A DNA stretch of 7,411 nucleotides from Thermoplasmata archaeon (GCA_003663565.1 QMTT01000033.1:1-7411), one strand, 5' to 3'. Counted from the stretch's first letter, positions 1 through 6,075 are shown. Made by a program: numbers and translations. The notes: a model not told the origin generated them from the sequence alone.

Positions 1-475
1 GGCGGGGAGGAGGTCAGATCTAATGGAGCAGAACAACGATAATTTGACTTTTGAGTTGTTCCAAAGAAGGATATAAATCACTAGAATCCAAGCTAGGATA
101 TCAAGTCTTATGGGAGCAATCCTTCTGTTGCATTATCATAAGGGAAGGCAACTATTAGCTGAGGCCTTAGACCTTACGAACAATAAGATGATCAATACAA
201 GATATCCACAAAGTGCGTTCGGAGGGTATGTCGATCAATGGGGAGCTATGGCATGCCGTGCAAGTCAGAAAGGATTCCAATAGATTACTTTTTAGAAGGA
301 GATGACTTTTACAGTAGTACTTTATATTTCAAGTCATAACGATCTTAAATTCTTTAATAAAACGCTCTATAATGCTTAGTACTTAAAACATAGACATCAT
401 GTGAGTGTCGACAGTAAAAGGATCCTACCCAAGTAATATAAGAAAAAGATACTGCAAAAGAGGTGTGTTTTAAAC
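1..475. other. Gene-poor 5' flank upstream of fttA
   Basis: No intact gene could be supported here on either strand. The first 20 bases are G-rich and may be the tail of an upstream gene or an SD-like element, because a purine-rich GGAGGAGGT precedes an ATG at 23 that opens only 17 codons. Plus-strand frame 2 has a single stop (74-76) between base 2 and the stop at 281-283. A 57-codon ATG-initiated frame (110-283) lies within it. A 33-codon frame (238-339) has GGAGGG 11 bases upstream. None gives a recognisable domain, so these may be chance, very small genes or a decayed gene. From about 320 to 450 the sequence is AT-rich with TATA-like stretches (TTTAATAAAA at 353-362, CTTAAAAC at 382-389), a plausible promoter zone for fttA. 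No tRNA, rRNA or CRISPR signature was seen. Confidence 0.6.
382..389 (+). promoter_or_regulatory. Possible TATA box for fttA
   Basis: CTTAAAAC resembles an archaeal TATA element. Transcription would start about 25 bases downstream, near 412, leaving a leader of about 60 bases that contains the fttA SD (GAGGTG, 460-465). A second AT-rich candidate lies at 353-362. The AT-rich background makes this a weak call. Confidence 0.2.
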
Positions 476-2521
476 ATGAGCATGAATATAAGAGCTGGGA
501 CAGCAAGAGATTATCTGGAAAGCATCTCCAAGGAGATATATTCAGTACTGCCAAAAGATATTCTTAACATTGTCGACCTAGACCTTTTTGGAGCAGAAGT
601 AGTTATATATACACTAAGTCCAGGAAAATTTGCAGATTACTACGACAAGATCAGGGAGCTTGCAAAAAAGCTCAAAAAGCGCATAACAATAAGAACCCCA
701 AACCTAGAAGAAATAGCTAGAAAGAACGCAGAAGAAGCAAAAAGATTTGAGGAAATAATAAACAAAAACAGAAGGCCTCCTAGCGAAGCTGAAAAAGTTA
801 TAAAGGAAATAATACCAGAAGAAGCAGGTATAAAGAAAATTGTCTTCGATAAGACAAGTGGAAGAGTATACATAGAAGCAGTAAAGCCAGGAGTAGTCAT
901 AGGAAAGGGGCACACGAATAAGATAAAAATACTCAAAGAAACAGGATGGATACCAGAAATAAAGAGATATCCACCGATACCTTCTCCAATAATATGGGAA
1001 ATCAGAGAGTTCTACATGGATAGAGGCGTCGATGATTTCAGAACAAAGATGCTTAAGAGAATAGCATATAAAATAAACATTCAGAGCACATGGATGATAA
1101 CAGGCCAGAAAACATGGGTAAGGATAACAGCCCTTGGTGGATACCAAGAAGTAGGTAGGAACTGTCACCTCCTTACGACAAAAGACTCGAGGGTACTTGT
1201 GGATTGTGGTATCTCCCTTGGAGCTTCACCTCGTGATATGTTTCCGGAGCTTAAGATTCCTGAGTTCAATCTCGAAGAAATAGATGCTATAGTGCTAACT
1301 CACGCCCATCTGGATCATACAGGGGCCCTTCTTTATTTGCTTTCAGGGTACTCCGAACATAAATACGATGGCCCAATATACTGTACAGAGCCTACTAGGG
1401 ACCTCCTCTACCTTCTACTTGAGGATTACATATCACTGTCCAGAGATCCATTTCCTCAAGCAAGGCCTGAAGAAATACTGAAAAGGGTCATAACTGTAGA
1501 TTATGGCACCACGCTTGACATAACGCCTGACATCAGGATGACATTTTATAATGCTGGCCACATACTTGGGTCTGCAATGGTGCATTTTCACATAGGTGAA
1601 GGATTCTATAACGTTGCGTTCACTGGAGACTTCAAATATGATAAGAAGAGCAGGATCCCAAGGCTTTTGCCACCTGCAGATCCAGCATTTCCGAGGCTTG
1701 AGGCCCTTGTAATGGAAGCGACTTACGGAGGTAAAAGAGACACTGCGTCATTCGATGATGCTGTGAACAAGCTTGGAGACATAATAAGAACTGCCTATAG
1801 AAAAAGAGGGAAGGTAATAATTCCAGCGTTCGTTGTAGGACGTTCTCAGGATGTCATGTTTGCAATTCGTTATCTCAGGGATAATAAGCTCATTCCAGAG
1901 GACATTCCAATATACATAGATGGTTCTATTTGGGAAGCCACGGCAATACATACGTCTTATCCTGAATATCTGAGCAAATACGTTAGGGATCTCATATATG
2001 AAGAAGGAGAGAAGATCTTCGACAAGGATGTCTTCATAAACGTTGGAAAGGACAAGAACAAGAGGCTTGATGTCATAAGCGAAAGCGGACCCGCCGTTAT
2101 AATAACGACATCTGGTATGCTAAACGGAGGACCTGTTCTTGAGTATCTCTACTATCTAGGACGGGACGAGAATAATATCCTCGTGTTTGTAGGTTATCAA
2201 GCAGAGGGAACATTAGGAAGGAGAATACAAGATGGCGCTAGGACAATAACAATACCAATTGATGGTAAGCTCACGACAGTTGACCTTAGGCTTGACATTG
2301 AGACAGTAGAAGGATTCTCAGGACATGCCTATAGGGATCAGCTTGAGAACTTCCTACTAGATCTAAATGCACGTAGGAACCTAGGTATAAAGCTTCAAAA
2401 CGTTATAGTCCATCATGGAGAGCCGAAGAAAATAGAAAGTATTGCAAAATGGGTTGAAAGAAACATAAGAGTTAAAAATGTAAGAACTCCAGATAATCTA
2501 GAGACTGTACGTCTTATATAA
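476..2521 (+). CDS. fttA: aCPSF1/FttA: KH-domain beta-CASP ribonuclease and transcription termination factor
   Basis: This 681-residue protein is the archaeal relative of CPSF73. In the family it binds nascent RNA, cuts it endonucleolytically and releases RNA polymerase, so it acts in the cytoplasm with the elongation complex. In order: KHa (about 1-75), a charged linker (77-100), KHb (about 101-165, with VIGKGH at 141-146), then metallo-beta-lactamase and beta-CASP parts. Zinc and catalytic motifs are all visible: D243, THAHLDH at 275-281, H362 in AGHILGS, D385 in TGDF, E414 in MEATYG, H492 in the ATAIHT stretch, H617 in GFSGHAYR, and VHHGE near 645-649. It is longer than the roughly 635-650 residues usual for the family, mainly through the inter-KH insertion. 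Start ATG 476 is preferred because GAGGTG (460-465) lies 10 bases upstream; ATG 482 is an alternative. Arginine codon use changes near residue 216. The membrane protein gene follows after 30 bases. Confidence 0.97.
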   Translation: MSMNIRAGTARDYLESISKEIYSVLPKDILNIVDLDLFGAEVVIYTLSPGKFADYYDKIRELAKKLKKRITIRTPNLEEIARKNAEEAKRFEEIINKNRRPPSEAEKVIKEIIPEEAGIKKIVFDKTSGRVYIEAVKPGVVIGKGHTNKIKILKETGWIPEIKRYPPIPSPIIWEIREFYMDRGVDDFRTKMLKRIAYKINIQSTWMITGQKTWVRITALGGYQEVGRNCHLLTTKDSRVLVDCGISLGASPRDMFPELKIPEFNLEEIDAIVLTHAHLDHTGALLYLLSGYSEHKYDGPIYCTEPTRDLLYLLLEDYISLSRDPFPQARPEEILKRVITVDYGTTLDITPDIRMTFYNAGHILGSAMVHFHIGEGFYNVAFTGDFKYDKKSRIPRLLPPADPAFPRLEALVMEATYGGKRDTASFDDAVNKLGDIIRTAYRKRGKVIIPAFVVGRSQDVMFAIRYLRDNKLIPEDIPIYIDGSIWEATAIHTSYPEYLSKYVRDLIYEEGEKIFDKDVFINVGKDKNKRLDVISESGPAVIITTSGMLNGGPVLEYLYYLGRDENNILVFVGYQAEGTLGRRIQDGARTITIPIDGKLTTVDLRLDIETVEGFSGHAYRDQLENFLLDLNARRNLGIKLQNVIVHHGEPKKIESIAKWVERNIRVKNVRTPDNLETVRLI

Positions 2522-2551
2522 GCAAATCTCTCACAAGAGGTTCAGAGAATC

Positions 2552-3529
2552 ATGAAAGAAGGGAGTAATATCTCTTCTGAAGGGTTCAGGAAAAGACATA
2601 GGAAAACCCTAACAATAGTGCTCACAGTTGTTGGGTTGCTTATCGCTGTTTTTCTTATTCATATTATTGGCGTAGAAAATATTGTAAGATCCTTTAGCAG
2701 TTATACTTCCTACCAAATAGCACTTTTTGTGACGCTGTATGTCCTTTCTTGGGTATTGAGGGGGCTTAAGTTTTATCTCATCTTAAGAGCTTCAAACATA
2801 GATATAAGCGCTCCAAGGTCAGTAGGACTAGCAATACTTGGAGGCTTTGCCAATATATTTGGAACGTTCCAAATAGGAGATGTCACACGCGTAATAGCTG
2901 TTAAGTTTCAGGCAAAGAAGGACTTTGGAGTTGCTACGTCTCCTATACTCACGGATATGCTCTCTGGAACGTATGGCCTTATAACTCTTGTACTTACATT
3001 TATACTTATTTTTGGCCCCAATGGGACAGGTTTTTGGACAGCATTATGTTTGATATTTCTTGTACTTCTGGCAATAGCAACCGTTGGGGTTTTAAAATAT
3101 GGACAACAAATTGGGGATTTTCTCTCCTCAAGAAGCTCCAAAAAAGTGCTGTCTTTCTTAGCGAATATTGTCTACACGATGAGAAGAGCCCTTAATAACA
3201 AGCTATTTTACATGTCCATTGTCATCTCGTACATCTCTTGGCTTATTGAAGGAATTTCATTCAGCTTTTTAGTACCATCTGTTGATTGGTATAATGCTGT
3301 CATAGCAGAGGCTCTTGGTAACATGGTGAAGATTATTCCAGTGACTCCTGGAGGTATTGGTACGTTTGAGGGTATTGTTGCCCTATACCTTTCAAGGTTT
3401 GGTCTTGACATCTCTCAAGCGTTCTCCTATGCCCTTTCGTATCATCTAATGACAAAGGTAATACTTGCTATCATAGGGGCTCCTTTGGCTTCAATACTTA
3501 TACCAAAAGACACAAAGAGCTCCACCTAA
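2552..3529 (+). CDS. UPF0104 / LPG-synthase-TM-like integral membrane protein, putative lipid flippase
   Basis: A 325-residue polytopic membrane protein. Hydrophobic segments lie near 20-40, 54-78, 92-110, 138-156, 160-182, 219-241, 249-280 and 291-318, after a short basic N-terminus (RKRHRK at 13-18). Family features are visible: the NIFGTFQIGDVTRV stretch (101-114), which corresponds to the polar, usually Arg/Gly/Glu-containing signature after the third helix, and the TPGGIGTFEG motif (265-274) near the C-terminus. The family includes the flippase half of bacterial MprF. Archaeal members lack the aminoacyl-transferase half, and their substrate is not established; glycolipid or polyprenyl-linked sugar transport is only a guess. 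AGAGGT (2536-2541) sits 10 bases before ATG 2552, so the start is well supported. It lies 30 bases behind fttA and may be cotranscribed, but no functional link is known to me. Confidence 0.85.
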   Translation: MKEGSNISSEGFRKRHRKTLTIVLTVVGLLIAVFLIHIIGVENIVRSFSSYTSYQIALFVTLYVLSWVLRGLKFYLILRASNIDISAPRSVGLAILGGFANIFGTFQIGDVTRVIAVKFQAKKDFGVATSPILTDMLSGTYGLITLVLTFILIFGPNGTGFWTALCLIFLVLLAIATVGVLKYGQQIGDFLSSRSSKKVLSFLANIVYTMRRALNNKLFYMSIVISYISWLIEGISFSFLVPSVDWYNAVIAEALGNMVKIIPVTPGGIGTFEGIVALYLSRFGLDISQAFSYALSYHLMTKVILAIIGAPLASILIPKDTKSST

Positions 3530-3570
3530 GCCTCCATAGAAGATTTATGAAAACAGCAAGCTTTATCAAA

Positions 3571-3596
3571 GACAAAGAATTGTCCTCTCCTGAGAG
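3571..3596 (+). repeat. Two adjacent small inverted repeats after the flippase gene
   Basis: GACAA (3571-3575) pairs with TTGTC (3580-3584) across a 4-base loop, and CTCT (3585-3588) pairs with AGAG (3593-3596). They lie about 40 bases after the flippase stop. No oligo-T tract follows, so they do not look like a classical archaeal terminator. Stems this short are expected by chance at this length. Confidence 0.25.
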
Positions 3597-3633
3597 AGTA
3601 ATAATGACAAAGTCTTTAAGTTCGAAGTAATTG

Positions 3634-3658
3634 AAAGGTCTGTAACGTGTCAACCTTT
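3634..3658 (+). repeat. Intergenic hairpin candidate upstream of csl4
   Basis: AAAGGT (3634-3639) pairs with ACCTTT (3653-3658). With C3640 bulged, TG (3641-3642) pairs with CA (3651-3652), giving eight base pairs around an 8-base loop. It lies upstream of the TATA-like box of csl4, so it would be part of the flippase 3' untranslated RNA or a DNA dyad at the promoter. Its role is unknown. Confidence 0.3.
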
Positions 3659-3691
3659 ATGAACATCACGGGCATTACACACAGACTCATG

Positions 3692-3700
3692 CATAAAAAT
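3692..3700 (+). promoter_or_regulatory. Possible TATA box of the csl4-rpo11-truD operon
   Basis: CATAAAAAT is the best TATA-like element before csl4. A start site about 26 bases downstream of its centre falls near 3722. That would give a leader of about 33 bases, nearly all of it occupied by the hairpin at 3731-3754. The AT-rich context limits confidence. Confidence 0.35.
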
Positions 3701-3730
3701 GGTTAATATCATGTAAGGAAAATCACAAGA

Positions 3731-3754
3731 CCCAAGATGTCAGGTGATCTTGGG
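3731..3754 (+). promoter_or_regulatory. Start-deciding SD of csl4 enclosed in a perfect 8-bp hairpin
   Basis: CCCAAGAT (3731-3738) is the exact reverse complement of ATCTTGGG (3747-3754), separated by the 8-base loop GTCAGGTG. The SD AGGTGATC (3742-3749) lies half in the loop and half in the 3' arm, and ATG 3755 follows the stem directly with 5-base SD spacing. This supports 3755 over ATG 3737, which overlaps the 5' arm. The structure could hold the ribosome site closed at lower temperature or act as a protein-binding dyad; both are inferences. Confidence 0.6.
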
Positions 3755-4357
3755 ATGATAAAACATGAAGAACTCATTATTCCAGGTCAAGAACTTGGCA
3801 CTTTGGAGGAATATCTTCCTGGAGAAAACGTTTATGAAAGAGATGGAAAGCTGTACTCTAAAGTTTTCGGAAAAGTTTCAGTGAAAAACCTTAGGATAAG
3901 CGTTCACCCACTTAAGGAGATACCAAGAATCAAAGAAGGAGAGGTCGTCATAGCTACAGTGACTGAAGTAAAAGAAAACGTCGCCATAGTGGAAATACTC
4001 GCAATAGAGGGCGAGGCTTATAGAGGAATAGCATCACCTATATACACGGCTGCTATTCCCATATCCCAAATAGCAAACGAATTCATAAAAGACATTCGAT
4101 TGAAGCTTCGGGCTTCGGACATTGTCAGAGCACGAGTTATAAGCACTCAAAAGGGAATATTCCTCACCATAAAGCCTCCAGACATGGGAGTTATAAATGC
4201 GTTTTGTAGTATATGCAGAAGGCCCTTGAGAAGGGTATCCGGTAACACGTTAAGATGTGACCACTGTAACACGAACGAAACTAGAAAGCTTAGTAATCTT
4301 TATGGGAAATATTTCATGAGAGGTGATAAGTATGGAAGTGATCCTAGAAAAATCTAA
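3755..4357 (+). CDS. csl4: Exosome complex RNA-binding cap subunit Csl4
   Basis: Csl4 sits on top of the archaeal Rrp41-Rrp42 exosome ring, binds RNA, and in archaea helps attach DnaG to the complex. The 200-residue product from ATG 3755 has the usual layout: an N-terminal domain opening with a PGQELGTLEEYLPGE stretch (10-24) and including YERDGKLYSKVFG (27-39), an S1 RNA-binding domain (about 55-140, with GEVVIATVTEV), and a C-terminal zinc ribbon with CSIC (151-154) and CDHC (168-171). The start is chosen because a strong SD (3742-3749) lies 5 bases upstream and the protein then begins as the family does. ATG 3737 would add only six residues (MSGDLG), which look like translated SD and stem sequence. 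The 3' end overlaps the rpo11 start by 26 bases, which suggests translational coupling within an operon. Confidence 0.95.
   Translation: MIKHEELIIPGQELGTLEEYLPGENVYERDGKLYSKVFGKVSVKNLRISVHPLKEIPRIKEGEVVIATVTEVKENVAIVEILAIEGEAYRGIASPIYTAAIPISQIANEFIKDIRLKLRASDIVRARVISTQKGIFLTIKPPDMGVINAFCSICRRPLRRVSGNTLRCDHCNTNETRKLSNLYGKYFMRGDKYGSDPRKI
4318..4327 (+). promoter_or_regulatory. SD of rpo11 inside the csl4 reading frame
   Basis: GAGAGGTGAT matches the archaeal 16S 3' end and lies 4 bases before ATG 4332. It sets the rpo11 start at 4332 rather than GTG 4323, because that GTG is part of the SD itself. Its position inside csl4 means ribosomes translating csl4 pass over it. Confidence 0.75.
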
Positions 4358-4682
4358 CGATGAAAAGCTCATGAAGTTTAGAATTATTGGAGAGGATCAC
4401 ACACTGTTAAATGCCTTAAGAGAAAAATTGCTTTCTTATCCAGAAGTAGAGTACGCATATTACAACCTCTCGCATCCATTGAAGAGCCCCTACTTATTGC
4501 TTCCAGACAATGTCAAAGCTCCTATAGATCTCAAGAGCTTACAACAAGAAGCTACATTTGTCTTCAGGGTAAAAGAAGGAAATCCTAAGGAAATACTTAA
4601 AAAAGCGGTAAATGAGCTCTTTGAAGAGGCAGAAGAGCTCACGAAGATAGTCGATAGGGTATACAAAGAACATAAGAAGTAG
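4332..4682 (+). CDS. rpo11: DNA-directed RNA polymerase subunit Rpo11 (RpoL)
   Basis: Rpo11 pairs with Rpo3 to form the assembly platform of archaeal RNA polymerase, equivalent to Rpb11/Rpb3 and the bacterial alpha dimer. The family signature is clear: FRIIGEDHTLLNALREKL (16-33), then SYPEVEYAYYNLSHPL (35-50), a strand (TFVFRVKEGN, 75-84), and PKEILKKAVNEL (85-96) leading into a C-terminal helix. From ATG 4332 the product is 116 residues, longer than the roughly 90-100 usual in archaea. The excess is mainly between the HPL motif and the last strand (about residues 51-73). It overlaps csl4 by 26 bases, and its stop is 8 bases before truD. The csl4-rpo11 pairing is a familiar archaeal arrangement and supports both calls. 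Confidence 0.94.
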   Translation: MEVILEKSNDEKLMKFRIIGEDHTLLNALREKLLSYPEVEYAYYNLSHPLKSPYLLLPDNVKAPIDLKSLQQEATFVFRVKEGNPKEILKKAVNELFEEAEELTKIVDRVYKEHKK

Positions 4683-4690
4683 AGATCACT

Positions 4691-6004
4691 ATGCCTCGTA
4701 ACGACGTGCCTGAACTTGAAAAAAACATAGGAATGGAAGTATATTTAACGGATTATCCAGGCTTTGGGGGGAGGCTTAGATCCTCTCCAGAAGACTTCAT
4801 AGTTGAAGAGCTATCGTATGATCTTCCCAGAGTTGATGATGGCCCTTTCGTTGCTCTAAGAATAAGAGCCAAGAATTGGGAAACGTTTAGACTTTTTGAC
4901 AGGATAGCAAGAAAACTTGGCCTAAGAACATCCCAAATACACTTTGCCGGGACAAAAGACAAAAGAGCAATTACAACCCAACTTATAGTAATACCAACGA
5001 GAAGGAAATTAGAAAAAGTCGTTGAGACTGTAAAGAGCATAAAAAATGTAGAGGTCCTAGAGGCTTTCAGAACGAACAAACTGATAAGGCTTGGAGATCT
5101 TTATGGAAATAGATTTACAATAACAGTAAGAGACGTATCTGAAGACGCAGAGGAATTATTCTATAAGAATAAAGAACAGCTTGATGAATATCATGGCTTT
5201 CCAAATTTTTATGGTGTTCAGAGGTTTGGCAGTATAAGACCTATTTCTCACATCGTTGGAAAGCTTCTTCTTATGAGAAGATTTGAAGAGGCCTTCCTGA
5301 CACTTGTAGCAAAGCCATACGGCGGAGAAGCACCAGATGTACTGGAAGTCAGAAAATACTTACTTGAAACAAGAGATTACGAAGGAGCTTATCGAATGAT
5401 GCCCGATAGAATGATCTTTGACAAGAGGATGCTTGAACATCTAGTTAGGCATCCAGGAGATTTTATTGGGGCATTTAGATCCCTTCCAAAACCTTTACGA
5501 ATCATATACATCTATGCGTACCAGTCTTACATATTTAACAGGATTCTGAGTGAGAGAATACGCAGGGGACTTCCTATAATGGAACCTATAGAAGGAGACA
5601 TTGTCATACCACTTGTGAGACCTATAACCCTCGAGATGTCTCAAGGAATATACGTTGACAAGTGGAACATAGATAAGATCAGAAAAAAGGTTCTTGAAGG
5701 TAAAGCATTTGTCACAGGACTTGTCCCTGGGACAAGTGTCCTGATTGCAAAGGGAGAACAAGGTGAAATTGAAAGGAAAATACTAGAGAAAGAAGGAATT
5801 TCCCCAAAGGACTTCGTTGTGCCAAACATGCCAGAACTTACGTCCGAAGGCACAAGAAGAGCTCTTGGTGCTCCAGTGACGTGGATTTCATGGAAGTTCG
5901 GGGAGAGGGCTGTTACACTCTCCTTTGAGCTATACAAGGGTTGCTACGCCACTTCATTACTGAGAGAGTTCATGAAAACGAAGGATATTAAAGCATATGC
6001 TTGA
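4691..6004 (+). CDS. truD: tRNA pseudouridine synthase TruD (Pus7 family)
   Basis: TruD isomerises uridine to pseudouridine in tRNA, at position 13 in the bacterial enzyme; Pus7-type relatives can also act on position 35 of tRNA-Tyr. The 437-residue protein shows the family motifs: SSPEDFIVEE (31-40), the catalytic loop FAGTKDKRAITTQ (85-97) with the nucleophile expected at D90, NFYGVQRFGSIRP (172-184), LVPGTSVLI (344-352), and the C-terminal ELYKGCYATSLLREF (413-427). The region of about 190-345 between these motifs fits the TruD insertion domain. The length matches archaeal relatives. ATG 4691 lies 8 bases after the rpo11 stop. No strong SD is visible (only GAGATCA just upstream), so reinitiation after rpo11 is likely. 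A strong inverted repeat lies inside the gene at 5715-5743. Confidence 0.97.
   Translation: MPRNDVPELEKNIGMEVYLTDYPGFGGRLRSSPEDFIVEELSYDLPRVDDGPFVALRIRAKNWETFRLFDRIARKLGLRTSQIHFAGTKDKRAITTQLIVIPTRRKLEKVVETVKSIKNVEVLEAFRTNKLIRLGDLYGNRFTITVRDVSEDAEELFYKNKEQLDEYHGFPNFYGVQRFGSIRPISHIVGKLLLMRRFEEAFLTLVAKPYGGEAPDVLEVRKYLLETRDYEGAYRMMPDRMIFDKRMLEHLVRHPGDFIGAFRSLPKPLRIIYIYAYQSYIFNRILSERIRRGLPIMEPIEGDIVIPLVRPITLEMSQGIYVDKWNIDKIRKKVLEGKAFVTGLVPGTSVLIAKGEQGEIERKILEKEGISPKDFVVPNMPELTSEGTRRALGAPVTWISWKFGERAVTLSFELYKGCYATSLLREFMKTKDIKAYA
5715..5743. repeat. Nested inverted repeat inside truD
   Basis: ACTTGTCCC (5719-5727) and GGGACAAGT (5729-5737) are perfect reverse complements around a single central base. 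Outside this core, CAGG (5715-5718) pairs with CCTG (5740-5743), with GT (5738-5739) unpaired. That makes 13 paired positions in 29 bases. The codons encode a conserved TGLVPGTSVL stretch, so some of the symmetry may be forced by the protein. As RNA it would be a tight hairpin. Confidence 0.75.
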
Positions 6005-6042
6005 TTTTGTTAATCAATAGGTAGTAACGTTCAGTTATTTTG
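6001..6042 (+). terminator. Weak AT-rich terminator candidate after truD
   Basis: TTGATT (6001-6006) and AATCAA (6012-6017) form a 6-bp stem over the truD stop codon, and T-rich stretches follow (TTATTTT near 6035-6041). Archaeal intrinsic termination depends on T tracts, but these are short. Read-through into the next gene is possible. Confidence 0.2.
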
Positions 6043-6045
6043 CAA

Positions 6046-6052
6046 TTATATA
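6046..6052 (+). promoter_or_regulatory. Possible TATA box before the phosphoribosyltransferase gene
   Basis: TTATATA is a good TATA match, but it predicts a start near 6075, which would leave the SD at 6068-6075 outside the mRNA. Either this box is not used, the leader is very short, or the SD works only on read-through transcripts from truD. Confidence 0.25.
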
Positions 6053-6067
6053 GTCAATAGCATTTCA

Positions 6068-6075
6068 GGGGAGGT
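6068..6075 (+). promoter_or_regulatory. Strong SD setting the phosphoribosyltransferase start
   Basis: GGGGAGGT lies 7 bases before ATG 6083. The in-frame TTG at 6077 directly abuts the SD and is too close to be used, so 6083 is the better start. Confidence 0.75.

Noticed and set aside
1..283. Remnant of a proteasome beta subunit gene, which is often found upstream of aCPSF1
   Set aside because: A loose resemblance can be forced between frame 2 and the middle of PsmB (an early AG, then EL and a SLMGAILL stretch), but identity is very low, a stop interrupts it and the downstream GG-V-D region is out of register.
354..554. Minus-strand frame across the fttA start
   Set aside because: It overlaps the promoter zone and the conserved start of fttA and has no family features.
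704..1168. Antisense reading frame of 154 codons opposite the KH region of fttA
   Set aside because: It is a by-product of A-rich, codon-biased sense coding. The protein is rich in Tyr, Phe and Cys, has no recognisable domain, and the sense strand encodes a conserved protein.
3545..3645. C/D-box guide RNA between the flippase and csl4 genes
   Set aside because: CTGA and TGAC-like words occur, but no good RTGATGA box C and no matching terminal box D at proper spacing.
3737..3754. ATG 3737 as the csl4 start
   Set aside because: The strong SD lies downstream of it, and it adds only six non-conserved residues.
3530..3754. tRNA or CRISPR repeat in the largest gap between genes
   Set aside because: No T-arm GTTCRANTC with an acceptor stem, and no regularly spaced direct repeats.
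4220..4236. CCCTT/AAGGG hairpin in the zinc-ribbon part of csl4
   Set aside because: It is a five-pair stem in coding sequence, within chance expectation.
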